Numbered from the stretch's first letter, positions 30,169 to 38,981 are shown. The stretch: 64,000 nt of DNA from Cyanobacteria bacterium OH_CDB_20 (GCA_023415935.1 JAEZIX010000115.1:1-64000), one strand, 5' to 3'. Notes: generated by a model not told the origin, from the letters alone. Made by a program: numbers and translations.

Positions 30169-30246
30169 TTAGCAATTTTAAGCAGTAGATTTTTTTTATA
30201 AATATAAGTAAGTAAGTATGTAAATATATATTTGGGGTGGTAGAAA

Positions 30247-30885
30247 ATGTCTAACGCTTTGTCTAGCGCAGTATTCTTCTCAAGGAATGTTGGTAAGGTA
30301 AATCATGGAGCAGTCGACCGTGTTGGTGCAACTGCAGCACAAGGACTCGGACTTGTAGGTAAACTTTCAAGACGGACTGATATAGTTGGAAAGTCTGCAA
30401 GAACTGCTATGCAAGGTATTGATAAAGTATCACAATCAACTGTTGGTTTAGCAGGCGAAGAATTGTGTACTAAAGCAGGTAAACTTGTTAATAAGTTGCT
30501 TGTTGTTGGCGCTGGTATAAGAGTGCTAACTGCTGATGACAAAGAAAGGGCTCTTTATAAAGAAACAGCGGCAATGAGCACAATGCTGGGCGCTGAAGCT
30601 CTGGTAAAAAGTGATGCCTGTCAAACTGTTATCAAAAAAGGAAGTGAACAGGTTACAAAAGGACTAGCTAAAGGGCTTGAACACTTTAATGTCAAACTTC
30701 CAGGTAAGGCCGGGAAAATTATAAACGCAGTCATTGCAGCTGCTGCTCTAGTTGGAGCATCCATTGCAGCTTATGATGCAGGAGCAAAAGCTGGTACTTA
30801 TGTAATAGATAAAAAACGAGAAATCGCAAGCATATATTCAACAGATAAAAATCACGAAAATGCAAATCTATCTATAAAATCATAG
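30247..30885 (+). CDS. Hypothetical Ala/Gly-rich protein with membrane-type helix
   Basis: This 212-aa protein starts MSNALSSAVFFSRNVGKVNH after a GGGGTGG ribosome site. It has a Gly/Ala/Lys-rich body and a C-terminal hydrophobic stretch (AGKIINAVIAAAALVGASIA), and lacks a signal peptide. I recognise no family. The alternating GK, SAR and VGL motifs resemble small lineage-specific proteins seen elsewhere in this window. Its end overlaps the convergent gene by 14 bases. Confidence 0.72.
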   Translation: MSNALSSAVFFSRNVGKVNHGAVDRVGATAAQGLGLVGKLSRRTDIVGKSARTAMQGIDKVSQSTVGLAGEELCTKAGKLVNKLLVVGAGIRVLTADDKERALYKETAAMSTMLGAEALVKSDACQTVIKKGSEQVTKGLAKGLEHFNVKLPGKAGKIINAVIAAAALVGASIAAYDAGAKAGTYVIDKKREIASIYSTDKNHENANLSIKS

Positions 30886-31810
30886 CTAAAATCATTAACA
30901 AAAAACCTCCTACCTGCATACCGGTAGCAAGATTCTTCATTAATTTATTGTTATCGTACATCTTTGAAGTCTGCTTGGCGGTTGCAGCAGCACTAATCCT
31001 ATCTAACCTTGTAGAGGAACTTTCAGTTTGAAAGTTCCTTTTAAAAATTTTAATTTCAAGTCTAGAAAGACGTGCGTCAACATCTTCATTCGGGTAAGTA
31101 CGATTCAAAACAACTTTTTCTACTGCAGATAATTCTGTATCTTGATAAGACTTATTAGACGTTTTTGGCGAAGAATAGTTATAGCCCGCGTTGTCATCAT
31201 ATAAAGATGGGGGTTGCGCAACAGCATCATACTGGTCATAAGTATCTTTAAATTCTTCGAATTCCGGATCTTTTTTAGACAATTTTGATTTTGCAATATC
31301 GTCAAGCACGCTTATTCTGAGTTTATTAACACGAGTATTTAAATCTGCATCGCTAGTTTTTTGATAAACTTTATTCTCAATTCTATCAAGTCTTGAATAA
31401 ATGTTTTCGCCATTATAATTTTTTCCAAAAACAGATTCTTCTATTTCATTAACAATAGGATATTCAACCTCTGGGCTTTCTTTTGCGAGCATTTGTGGCT
31501 GGGTTTTCACACTTTTTTTGGTTGTATTACTATTATTATTGGTATTCTGAGCCACAGATTGTGGATTATTATCCGTCAACCCAAGGTCTGAATAAACTTT
31601 AGAAATCCTTGTCAACGTTGGATTAGGAGAAGTTTTACCGTAAAGTTGCTTCTCAATCCTTGTAATTCTGACAGCATCAGCCTCAGATGTATATTCGTAA
31701 CCAAAAATTTGCTTTTCAATATTTGAAAGCATTGAAGCACTGCTAACTGCAGCACTGCATATTCCTGCCATTAAAAAAACAGCACAAATCGACATTATAA
31801 GTTTTTGCAT
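30872..31810 (-). CDS. Secreted triple-repeat protein with C-terminal membrane helix
   Basis: This 312-aa protein has a signal peptide (MQKLIMSICAVFLMAGICSA) and three copies of a roughly 45-residue module: IEKQIFGYEYTSEADAVRIT, IEESVFGKNYNGENIYSRLD and VEKVVLNRTYPNEDVDARLS. Each copy is followed by R-x-E-x-K-(L/V/I)-(Y/F) and a closing R-I/L. Low-complexity linkers separate them, and it ends in a hydrophobic helix (GMQVGGFLLMILAMIL). I believe such repeats recur in cyanobacterial and melainabacterial proteins, but no function is known to me. It is the last gene of the pgm-sppA-Yip1 run. Confidence 0.8.
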   Translation of the reverse strand: MQKLIMSICAVFLMAGICSAAVSSASMLSNIEKQIFGYEYTSEADAVRITRIEKQLYGKTSPNPTLTRISKVYSDLGLTDNNPQSVAQNTNNNSNTTKKSVKTQPQMLAKESPEVEYPIVNEIEESVFGKNYNGENIYSRLDRIENKVYQKTSDADLNTRVNKLRISVLDDIAKSKLSKKDPEFEEFKDTYDQYDAVAQPPSLYDDNAGYNYSSPKTSNKSYQDTELSAVEKVVLNRTYPNEDVDARLSRLEIKIFKRNFQTESSSTRLDRISAAATAKQTSKMYDNNKLMKNLATGMQVGGFLLMILAMIL

Positions 31811-31834
31811 ATACCTTCACTACGTTTAAACTAT

Positions 31835-32407
31835 CTATACAGTAAAGATATAACCAATTTTTATGAAGAAACCAATTATCCAAGGGATAGCAAACAACAT
31901 TCCGACTATAGGCAAAAATATTAGCATAATAGCTCGTGAAAAACTCAAATCATATGCTACTTCTAGAGATTTAACATATAAAAATATAGTCCATAAGTAT
32001 ATAATTACTTCAAATAGCACTGCAAAAAAATAGCCAACATCACCAACATTTTTTATAAGTTGCATTGGTGCCATAAAAATCCAGGGAATTATCGAATATG
32101 AACTCAAACAAAATAAAAGTTTAAATTTTCCTGATTTATCATATATTTTAGCAACATATTCAAACAAAACAGTCAAAAGAACCCAAGAGAAAACAATACT
32201 AACTAAGAAAAACAGCAATGAACACAAATACAAGAACGCATTCAACACTGTTGCTGAAAACATATATTTCAATGAGTAAAGTACAATATTAACCCAAACC
32301 AAAGTAAACACAGCTTGACTACTGCTTAAAACTTGATTTTTTATCTCAGTAAAGGCAACACTTGGTTCAAATAGAACTTTATATATATTTTTAAAGTAAG
32401 TTTCCAT
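31835..32407 (-). CDS. Yip1-domain membrane protein
   Basis: This 190-aa integral membrane protein has about five helices. The conserved opening (YKVLFEPSVAFTEIKNQVLS) and the later FCLSSYSIIPWIFMAPMQ are typical of bacterial Yip1/YIP domains, which otherwise shape membranes in eukaryotic trafficking. It lies 3 bases after sppA and shares its transcript. The bacterial role is not established. Confidence 0.82.
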   Translation of the reverse strand: METYFKNIYKVLFEPSVAFTEIKNQVLSSSQAVFTLVWVNIVLYSLKYMFSATVLNAFLYLCSLLFFLVSIVFSWVLLTVLFEYVAKIYDKSGKFKLLFCLSSYSIIPWIFMAPMQLIKNVGDVGYFFAVLFEVIIYLWTIFLYVKSLEVAYDLSFSRAIMLIFLPIVGMLFAIPWIIGFFIKIGYIFTV

Positions 32408-32410
32408 ATT

Positions 32411-33430
32411 TTACTCCCAAAGATACAATGGTGTCTTTGAATATTTGATACTAGTCGGAATAAGAGAATCCATAACACCAGCATTATTATTAAACAAGGC
32501 TTCAGATGCTCCAAACAAAATCTCATTTAGAGAATTCATTTTGCTGTATGGAACAAGCTCAATTTCAGCATGAGTTTTATTCTTTTGATTAATCATAGAA
32601 TTTATAACATCTTGAGCAACGTACATATCACCAATTTGGTCAACTAAACCAAGTTTATAGGCTTGATTACCCGTGAAAATTCTTCCATCAGCATACTTTT
32701 TAAGAACATTAAAACTGATATTTCTTTTTTGCGCTGTGTAGGTATCATTTCTGTCAATTCTACCATTTTTGATAGCTGAAAGAAACTGACTATAAGAGTC
32801 TTGAACGATATTGCTTAAAAGAGCTCTATCTTCAGGGGTCATTCTTCTGTATGCAGAGCCAATATCTTTGTGTTTTCCGCTTTTAATAACATTAGGATAA
32901 ACTGAAAGTTTATCTGCTAAAAGTTCATGTACATCCATTGTGGAAAATATAACACCTATACTACCTGTCAAAGTACCACCTAGTGCAATAATTCTGTCTG
33001 CACCTGAAGCAATGTAATATCCTCCACTAGCAGCTAAATCTTGCATTGAAACAACAACAGGTTTAATTTTTCGTATTCTCAATACTTCATTATAAATATT
33101 TTGAGACATCCCCACTGTACCGCCTGGGGTATTCATTTTGATAATTATACCCTTTATATTTTCATCTTCTCCTGCTTGTTGCAGAGCCTTCAATGCAGCT
33201 TGAGCATTGAATTCATTAGAAAATGCATTTGCTTTTTCATTAGAATCAATTATTCCATCAATAGTTATTAAAGCTACTCTGTTTGTTGAAATAGTGAGTA
33301 ATTTAGACATCTTCTTTTTAACCTGAGACTCAGGATAATTTTTATAAGAGGGCATTCCGTTAAAAATTCCAACAATCAATGATAATACGCATAACGCAAT
33401 CAAACTTATAACTGAAATATTATTTTTCAT
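32411..33430 (-). CDS. sppA: Signal peptide peptidase SppA (short form)
   Basis: This 339-aa inner-membrane serine protease clears cleaved signal peptides. It has an N-terminal anchor (ISLIALCVLSLIVGIFNG), the substrate region GIIIKMNTPGGTVGMSQNIY, nucleophile Ser in MQDLAASGGYYIASGAD, and the general-base Lys region in NVIKSGKHKDIGSAYR. Its length matches the single-repeat, archaeal/Gram-positive-like SppA. It follows the phosphohexomutase by 12 bases. Confidence 0.95.
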   Translation of the reverse strand: MKNNISVISLIALCVLSLIVGIFNGMPSYKNYPESQVKKKMSKLLTISTNRVALITIDGIIDSNEKANAFSNEFNAQAALKALQQAGEDENIKGIIIKMNTPGGTVGMSQNIYNEVLRIRKIKPVVVSMQDLAASGGYYIASGADRIIALGGTLTGSIGVIFSTMDVHELLADKLSVYPNVIKSGKHKDIGSAYRRMTPEDRALLSNIVQDSYSQFLSAIKNGRIDRNDTYTAQKRNISFNVLKKYADGRIFTGNQAYKLGLVDQIGDMYVAQDVINSMINQKNKTHAEIELVPYSKMNSLNEILFGASEALFNNNAGVMDSLIPTSIKYSKTPLYLWE

Positions 33431-33442
33431 ATATTTACCAAT

Positions 33443-34918
33443 CTAGCTGCACGCTTCAATACATTTATCGAGAGTTTTAATTAATGATTTTTTATATGAT
33501 TCTGCCTTTTTCTTTGTTTTTGCTTCAAATCTTAATGTAAAAACAGGTTCTGTATTACTTTGCCTGATCAGTGCAAATCCGTCATTAAAAATGATTCGCA
33601 ACCCATCAATAGTTATAATCTCTTTAATTGTTGACTCAAATACGTCTTTATCTGATTCAATTTCTTTTTCTAGCTTTGCAAGAACTGTCTTTTTGATATT
33701 ATTTGGGCAGTGATGTCTTACTTCGCTTGTTGTATGGACTTTTGAGAATGGAACAAGCAAGTCATCAATTTTAAAAGAAGGGTTTTGAAGTTTATTTTTA
33801 GCGACAATTTCAATTATTCTTGAACCTGCATAAATAGCATCATCAAAGCCATAGTACCTGTCTTTAAAGAACATATGGCCGCTCATCTCTCCTGCTAAGA
33901 TAGCATTTGTTTCTTTCATTTTTGATTTAATAAATCCGTGTCCGGTTTTACACATGATTGCATCTGCGCCTGACTCATTGATTGTATCATACAGTACTTG
34001 CGAACATTTTACCTCGGACACTATGGCAAGTTTTTCTCCCCTTTTGGCTAAATCTTTTATGATATCAAGAGCATATATTAGAAGAAGTTTGTCACCGGTA
34101 AGATAGTTGCCTTTCGAGTCTATTACACCAATTCTGTCCGAATCTCCATCAAACGCAATACCCAAATCAGCACCAACTTCTATAACTTTTGCTTTTATGT
34201 CAGCTAAAGTTTTTTCATCGCTTGGATTTGGATGGTGGTTAGGGAAATTTCCATCAGGTTCAGAATAAAGCTCAATAACTTCACAACCAAGCTCCCTATA
34301 CAGCTTTGGAGCAACAACACCAGCTGTTGCGTTTGCTGAATCGACAACAACTTTTATTCCTTTACCAATTCCAGGGAATGTATTTGTCATTACATCAATA
34401 TATGCAGGAATTATATCAAAATTCTTTGATACTCCATGTCTTGGGGCCGTATCATCACAATGAATTTGCTCAATTGTAAGTTCTTTAATCTCTTTAATCT
34501 CTTTTTCAGTAAGAGTGGCTTTATTGAAGGTCAGCTTTAAACCGTTGTATTCACTTGGATTGTGACTTGCTGTAACAATCAAAGAACCTTTGATGTTCAT
34601 ATTGTCAGTCATAGATTTTGGAATTCCGCAGAATTCAGAGAAATAGCCTAATGGAGTCGGTGCCAAGCCCAAATCAACAACGTTTGCTCCTATATGAGTT
34701 ATTCCTTTTTTCAAGGCGCTTGTAAGAGATTCAGAATGTAATCTTGCATCTTTTACAACTGAAACCCATATATTTTTTGGCGCTTCACCAGTTTTTTTCT
34801 GTATAAACTTAATATATGCTTTAGCAACATAATAATAAAGCTCTTCTGTAATATCTTCTGAATATATTCCCCTTATGTCATTTTTACCAAACGCACTAAA
34901 ATTTGTAATTGAAGGCAT
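33443..34918 (-). CDS. Phosphomannomutase/phosphoglucomutase
   Basis: This 491-aa alpha-D-phosphohexomutase interconverts hexose 6- and 1-phosphates for cell-wall and polysaccharide precursors. All four active-site loops are visible: phosphoserine TASHNPSEYNG, metal-binding DGDSDRIG, sugar-binding GEMSGH and phosphate-binding RQSNTEP. It resembles the ManB/AlgC (PMM/PGM) class rather than GlmM. It is the first gene of the run leading into sppA, Yip1 and the repeat protein. Confidence 0.93.
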   Translation of the reverse strand: MPSITNFSAFGKNDIRGIYSEDITEELYYYVAKAYIKFIQKKTGEAPKNIWVSVVKDARLHSESLTSALKKGITHIGANVVDLGLAPTPLGYFSEFCGIPKSMTDNMNIKGSLIVTASHNPSEYNGLKLTFNKATLTEKEIKEIKELTIEQIHCDDTAPRHGVSKNFDIIPAYIDVMTNTFPGIGKGIKVVVDSANATAGVVAPKLYRELGCEVIELYSEPDGNFPNHHPNPSDEKTLADIKAKVIEVGADLGIAFDGDSDRIGVIDSKGNYLTGDKLLLIYALDIIKDLAKRGEKLAIVSEVKCSQVLYDTINESGADAIMCKTGHGFIKSKMKETNAILAGEMSGHMFFKDRYYGFDDAIYAGSRIIEIVAKNKLQNPSFKIDDLLVPFSKVHTTSEVRHHCPNNIKKTVLAKLEKEIESDKDVFESTIKEIITIDGLRIIFNDGFALIRQSNTEPVFTLRFEAKTKKKAESYKKSLIKTLDKCIEACS

Positions 34919-35004
34919 TTTCTCTCCTTGTTCTAATTAAAATTTACATTTATACTAACAATATAACTAAGACATTATACAACAACAAAAGACTCAAGAG
35001 CAAA

Positions 35005-35901
35005 ATGATACATAATATTATAAAAAATAAATATACACATTTAAAAAATGCCGCAGAGAATAAAATATGGCTAATATTTCTTTTGCCAAGCCTTCTAGGC
35101 TGTTTTATATTCATTCTAATTCCTATTATCGCATCATTCATATTAAGTTTCACAAACTGGAATTTACTATCTAAACCTGTATTTATTGGGATATTTAACT
35201 ATAAAGAACTGCTTTCAAGCACTACTTTTTGGCAAATATTGGCTAATACAATCATCTTTGGTATTGCAACAACCGTATTAGGTACACTTATTCCACTATT
35301 CTTGGCATCAATACTCAATAATAAACTTAGAGGAATGGAGCTATTTAAAACAATATATTTCCTGCCTTTTATTACCCCAATGATAGTTATAGCAATGGTT
35401 TGGGAATGGATATTTAACCCAACAACAGGATTATTGAATTATCTTTTAAAAACAAATATAGAATGGCTTCAAAACCCTAAAACAGCTATGATTGCAATAA
35501 TTATTGTCTCTGTCTGGAAATTAATAGGCTACAATATGGTAATCTTTTTATCAGGATTTGCCACAATAAGCAATTCTTTATACGAAGCAGCTAAAATAGA
35601 TGGGGCAAGCGAGTTCAAAATATTCAAAGATATAACCGTACCTCTTCTTAGTCCTACAATATTTTTTGTACTTATAATAACGACAATATCATCATTTCAG
35701 GTATTTGATTTAATATACCTTATGACACAAGGTGGGCCAGAAAATTCAACAAATGTAATGGTTTATTGGTTATACAGAAATGCGTTTGAATACTTTAATG
35801 TAGGCAAAGCCTCAGCTATTGCCTACATTTTGTTAATTTTTATAGTAATACTAACCTTATTACAGTGGAAGACACGTAAATTTTGGGTTATGAATGAGTA
35901 G
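35005..35901 (+). CDS. ABC sugar transporter permease (MalF/UgpA type)
   Basis: This 298-aa protein starts MIHNIIKNKYTHLKNAAENK and has six membrane segments (IWLIFLLPSLLGCFIFILIP and others). The EAA loop that binds the ATPase reads LYEAAKIDGASEFKIFKDIT. The upstream in-frame ATG at 34909 is rejected because it overlaps the divergent phosphohexomutase start region and lies in a non-conserved stretch. Permeases of this class work as heterodimers, yet no second permease or ATPase gene is adjacent. It may team with the binding protein at 22286-23512. Confidence 0.9.
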   Translation: MIHNIIKNKYTHLKNAAENKIWLIFLLPSLLGCFIFILIPIIASFILSFTNWNLLSKPVFIGIFNYKELLSSTTFWQILANTIIFGIATTVLGTLIPLFLASILNNKLRGMELFKTIYFLPFITPMIVIAMVWEWIFNPTTGLLNYLLKTNIEWLQNPKTAMIAIIIVSVWKLIGYNMVIFLSGFATISNSLYEAAKIDGASEFKIFKDITVPLLSPTIFFVLIITTISSFQVFDLIYLMTQGGPENSTNVMVYWLYRNAFEYFNVGKASAIAYILLIFIVILTLLQWKTRKFWVMNE

Positions 35902-35906
35902 CGATA

Positions 35907-36182
35907 CTATGCAACCTTGTTAAGGTTTTGTCCTACTAATTCAGGGGCTTGTTCGAACAAGTTATCAATGCTTTGTTTAATAACTTTTGAATCTCTATCT
36001 ACTTTTGGAGTAAATAGTCTCCATAACTTAATAATTCCATCAGCAAAAGCTGTAAATGGATCTCTGTTATATGGATCAAGTTCTAAAGTACCGTAAGAGT
36101 TTCTTCCGGTATATTCAGGATAAGGAACAGGTGCCCCTGCTTTAAAATTCAAATTGTAACTATTTATTTTTGAGATTTGCAT
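35907..36182 (-). CDS. Small FKA-motif protein
   Basis: This 91-aa protein begins MQISKINSYNLNFKAGAPVP. The ATG at 36182 is selected because AGAGGAAAAC precedes it. The N-terminal N-F-K-A-G is like the V-A-F-K-G-A openings of the four proteins at 36637-38891, but the rest (YPEYTGRNSYGTLELDPYNR and a helical C-terminus) is unrelated. No signal peptide is present. Function unknown. Confidence 0.7.
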   Translation of the reverse strand: MQISKINSYNLNFKAGAPVPYPEYTGRNSYGTLELDPYNRDPFTAFADGIIKLWRLFTPKVDRDSKVIKQSIDNLFEQAPELVGQNLNKVA

Positions 36183-36245
36183 TTTGTTTTCCTCTTTCCT
36201 TAAGTGTTTCTCATACACTTTATTTATACTTTTATTATTAATCAC

Positions 36246-36544
36246 ATTAATTAATTTGTCAAGCCCCCTATTTTATTATTTTTATTATTTCACCAAAACT
36301 CACTATTTGCAATACTATCAGCATTAAGTGTTAAACGTACTCTTTATCGAATAGATAAAACATTTAAATTTCAAATAATCTTTGCTCGTTTTTTCAACAT
36401 ATATAATTATTTTTACACCTCTCAGGCATGCCTATTGGCTAGTCAAATTTATGCCTAATCGGGTAATTGTTAAAGAAAGATTTTAATAGTTATATATAAT
36501 TAAATCTTTTTCATACTTCCAACTATTCTTAATTCCAGACAGCA
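36246..36544. other. 300-bp non-coding region, possible small RNA
   Basis: No gene is apparent. Near 36477-36516 is a long AT-rich inverted repeat (AAAGATTTTAAT pairing with AATTAAATCTTT), and the region ends in a plus-strand terminator at 36545-36569 although no plus-strand gene lies upstream. A small plus-strand RNA is a possible explanation. Confidence 0.3.
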
Positions 36545-36569
36545 AGGGCAATTTTGCCCTCTTTTTTTT
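36545..36569 (+). terminator. Orphan plus-strand intrinsic terminator
   Basis: AGGGCA, a 4-base loop and TGCCCT are followed by C and eight T. It is orientated for plus-strand transcription. The nearest plus-strand gene upstream ends at 35901 and is separated by a minus-strand gene. Confidence 0.7.
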
Positions 36570-36577
36570 GCTCAATA

Positions 36578-36608
36578 AAAAAGAGAACGATAAAATCATT
36601 CTCTTTTT
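36578..36608. terminator. Bidirectional terminator of FKGA gene 1
   Basis: AAAAAGAGAA and TTCTCTTTTT form a 10-bp stem with further GAT/ATC pairing inside. It is 28 bases beyond the stop of the gene at 36637. Confidence 0.75.
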
Positions 36609-36636
36609 GTATAAATTTTATGATGGAAAAATAAGA

Positions 36637-37101
36637 CTAGTATGGCGCAGCAGAATTGTGTGTGCCGTGTTTTTCAAAGAAATCTGCAACATTGCTGCTT
36701 CTTGCTTTGTACATTCCGATAGATTTTGCAATTTCGCCCATTGCTTTTCCAATTTTATCAACGGCTTTTACAACCTTTAAACGATTAATCATTCCAGCAC
36801 TTTCTGTTAACTTATATATGGAATCTTGACCTTTAACTGTAACATCCGCAGCTAGCACGCATTCATCTGCTTTATACATTTTACGGCTAACTTCTTGAGG
36901 TGTACTACGTCTCAATGAAAAGACTACATCCATACCGTTTGTTTCACTGGTATCATCAAGCTTTCTCATTGAAAGATCCAAAGACTTTCTATTTTTATCA
37001 GACAAACAACTAATATAACTTTTAGTAGTTTGGTCGATAGAAATTTTGGCACCCTTAAATGCCACTTTTTGAGACATAGCAGTTCCAATTGCATTAATCA
37101 T
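36637..37101 (-). CDS. FKGA-motif paralogue 1
   Basis: This 154-aa protein starts MINAIGTAMSQKVAFKGAKI. Key shared features with the paralogue at 37206 are ISxDxxT.xY near residue 20, SDKxR..L..S..KLD, a central ADECVLAADV, the phrase ESAG, and the C-terminal N-V-x-D-F-F-x-K-x-G (SSNVADFFEKHG). There is no classical signal peptide, membrane segment or catalytic motif. It appears lineage-specific, with its own promoter region and terminator. Function unknown. Confidence 0.8.
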   Translation of the reverse strand: MINAIGTAMSQKVAFKGAKISIDQTTKSYISCLSDKNRKSLDLSMRKLDDTSETNGMDVVFSLRRSTPQEVSRKMYKADECVLAADVTVKGQDSIYKLTESAGMINRLKVVKAVDKIGKAMGEIAKSIGMYKARSSNVADFFEKHGTHNSAAPY

Positions 37102-37205
37102 TTTTATATATTCCTTCTTTAAATATGTGTAACCAAAATTGTAAATCTCGAAAAAATATTAATTTGCAGGATAGCTTAGATTTTATGAATAAATGTTAAG
37201 TATTA

Positions 37206-37670
37206 TTAGCTAATTTTGTGTTTTTTATCTCCGTATTTTGAGAAAAAATCCTCAACGTTTGGATTATTAACTAAAACATTATTTTTAGGAGGGAACAATG
37301 CAGTTAAGTGTTTCATAACAGCCGCTACAGCCTTATCTGCACTGACATGACTAGGGAGTGTCCCAGCACTTTCAAGATATCTATATTTATATTTTGAATC
37401 ATATAAACCAATATCCGCGGTTAAAACGTATTCATCTGCACTAAACATTTTTTGATCAATTTCAGAGTTAACACTTGGTCTTATTGCAAGTTTAACATCC
37501 AAACGGTTTGAATCAGAAAAAGTATCTAATTTCTGAATTGAACGTCCTAAAGCACCTCTTTGTTTATCTGAGATGGCTTCTACGTATTCTCGTGTCATTC
37601 TATCTTCTGAAATTTTAGCGCCTTTAAAAGCTACATTGTGCGGCATCAAGCCTCCAATTGAATTAAACAT
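37206..37670 (-). CDS. FKGA-motif paralogue 2
   Basis: This 154-aa protein starts MFNSIGGLMPHNVAFKGAKI. It is the closest relative of paralogue 1 (same length, ADEYVLTADIG centre, YLESAGTLPS, and NVEDFFSKYG near the end). The last residues KKHKIS are basic. The two genes probably arose by local duplication and have diverged at over half of positions. No biochemical role is apparent. Confidence 0.8.
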   Translation of the reverse strand: MFNSIGGLMPHNVAFKGAKISEDRMTREYVEAISDKQRGALGRSIQKLDTFSDSNRLDVKLAIRPSVNSEIDQKMFSADEYVLTADIGLYDSKYKYRYLESAGTLPSHVSADKAVAAVMKHLTALFPPKNNVLVNNPNVEDFFSKYGDKKHKIS

Positions 37671-37784
37671 ATTTATAATTCCTTCTTAATATACGCTACT
37701 TTAGCTTTAAAATCGCAAAAAATATTATTTGCACAATAGTGAATACTTTATTAAAGAATATTAAGAATACATATAATATTTAAA

Positions 37785-37816
37785 CAGTAAAAGCAGGCGT
37801 AAAATCGGCTTTTTAA
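37785..37816 (-). terminator. Probable imperfect terminator of paralogue 3
   Basis: TAAAAGC..GCG and CG.GCTTTTTA form a bulged stem 24 bases after the stop at 37840. The pairing is imperfect. Confidence 0.4.
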
Positions 37817-37839
37817 GTCTATTTTTATAAAGTATAATA

Positions 37840-38343
37840 TTATGCAAATTTGGAATCATAAGCAACGAAAGCAGTATCAACAGGACCGACTACAGAACTA
37901 TCTACCGGTTCAGCTTTTACAAATGATTTCATATATTTTGTTAATCCTTCTAAAACATTTACGCCCTGTCTGTTTTTAGCCCTTGCATCGGAAGACGTAA
38001 CATTTTTCGAATTAACGAATGAAGAATCACCTGCGCCAATTTGATTTTCATAAATATCTGCGGCACCATCTGACTTTCTTACAACTACAGCTTTTAAAAC
38101 ACATCCGTCTTCATTTAATAAATATTGATTTTGTTCTTCCGGAGTAGCATTTTTGACGCTAATATAAACATCTGCACCACATTTCTCTGATTCTATGCGT
38201 AAATTTTTTTCTGCTTTTTTGAAAGCATCTTGGTTTTTAGAGTTTAATCCACGAATATAACCCTTATAAGTTTCGTCTGAATTAACATAAAGACTTGAAA
38301 AATTAACCTTATGTGAATATGAAGAATTAAATGCATTAATCAT
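37840..38343 (-). CDS. FKGA-family paralogue 3 (diverged)
   Basis: With the start at 38343 the protein is 167 aa and begins MINAFNSSYSHKVNFSSLYV, lining up with MINAI openings of the neighbours. An ATG five codons upstream has AGGTAAAT before it and is an alternative. The motif is altered to V-N-F-S-S, but the following NSDETYKGYIRGLNSKNQ matches the ISxDxxTxxY...SDK pattern and EDGCVLKAVV matches ADEYVLTADI. The C-terminal DFF motif is absent. A degraded or specialised member of the family. Confidence 0.75.
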   Translation of the reverse strand: MINAFNSSYSHKVNFSSLYVNSDETYKGYIRGLNSKNQDAFKKAEKNLRIESEKCGADVYISVKNATPEEQNQYLLNEDGCVLKAVVVRKSDGAADIYENQIGAGDSSFVNSKNVTSSDARAKNRQGVNVLEGLTKYMKSFVKAEPVDSSVVGPVDTAFVAYDSKFA

Positions 38344-38468
38344 AATTAAATGTCCCATATTTACCTATATAATTATTTTTAACTCAATGAAGAATTTTAA
38401 TTGATAGAAACTATAGTTTATTTAAGAAATAATAAGAAAAAGCCCTTTTATAATATTACTAATAGAAG

Positions 38469-38891
38469 TTATCCATTACTTTTAGTTGGCTCATTTTCAC
38501 ACTTTCTAATAAATCTCTTAGCTTGCCTGCAAGCTTTCTTTAAAGCTCTATTTAGTTTTCTTGCACTATTAAAATACCCTAACCTTATATCTTTACATTC
38601 GAGTGAATTGGTTCTGGGGTCAACAAAAAAAACTTTAAGATAATCAGGAGCAACAATATAATCAGCCTCGGAAAAAAGTGGGCCTATCTCTAGCAATGCT
38701 CTTACTTTATGTTCCTCAGCAATATTATCTAATTTGTCAAAGTTCTCTTGATATCTCTTTATATGCCTAGGGGACTTATTACGGTCATACATCGTCTCTA
38801 AATACATATCCGTACAATAGCTTTTATCTCTATAAAAAGCACCCTTAAAAGCTACATTATGAGACCTTAAGTTATTAATTGCATTAATCAT
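38469..38891 (-). CDS. FKGA-motif paralogue 4
   Basis: This 140-aa protein starts MINAINNLRSHNVAFKGAFY. After the shared opening it keeps the general pattern (RHIKRYQENFDKLDNIAEEH, EADYIVAPDYLKVFF) but lacks the DFF ending and has a very basic C-terminus (RALKKACRQAKRFIRKCENE). It is the first-transcribed member of the minus-strand run of four. Function unknown; the basic tail could bind nucleic acid or acidic membranes, which is speculation. Confidence 0.75.
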   Translation of the reverse strand: MINAINNLRSHNVAFKGAFYRDKSYCTDMYLETMYDRNKSPRHIKRYQENFDKLDNIAEEHKVRALLEIGPLFSEADYIVAPDYLKVFFVDPRTNSLECKDIRLGYFNSARKLNRALKKACRQAKRFIRKCENEPTKSNG

Positions 38892-38981
38892 TTTATAAAT
38901 TCCAACTTTATAGGTGTTACTTCATTTTCAAAATCTATAAAAATAATAATTGCGCTATTTATAGGAATTTGATAAGAAAGA

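Noticed and set aside
30872..30885. Frameshift or assembly error where two convergent genes overlap
   Set aside because: A 14-base tail-to-tail overlap is common in compact bacterial genomes and both proteins end sensibly.
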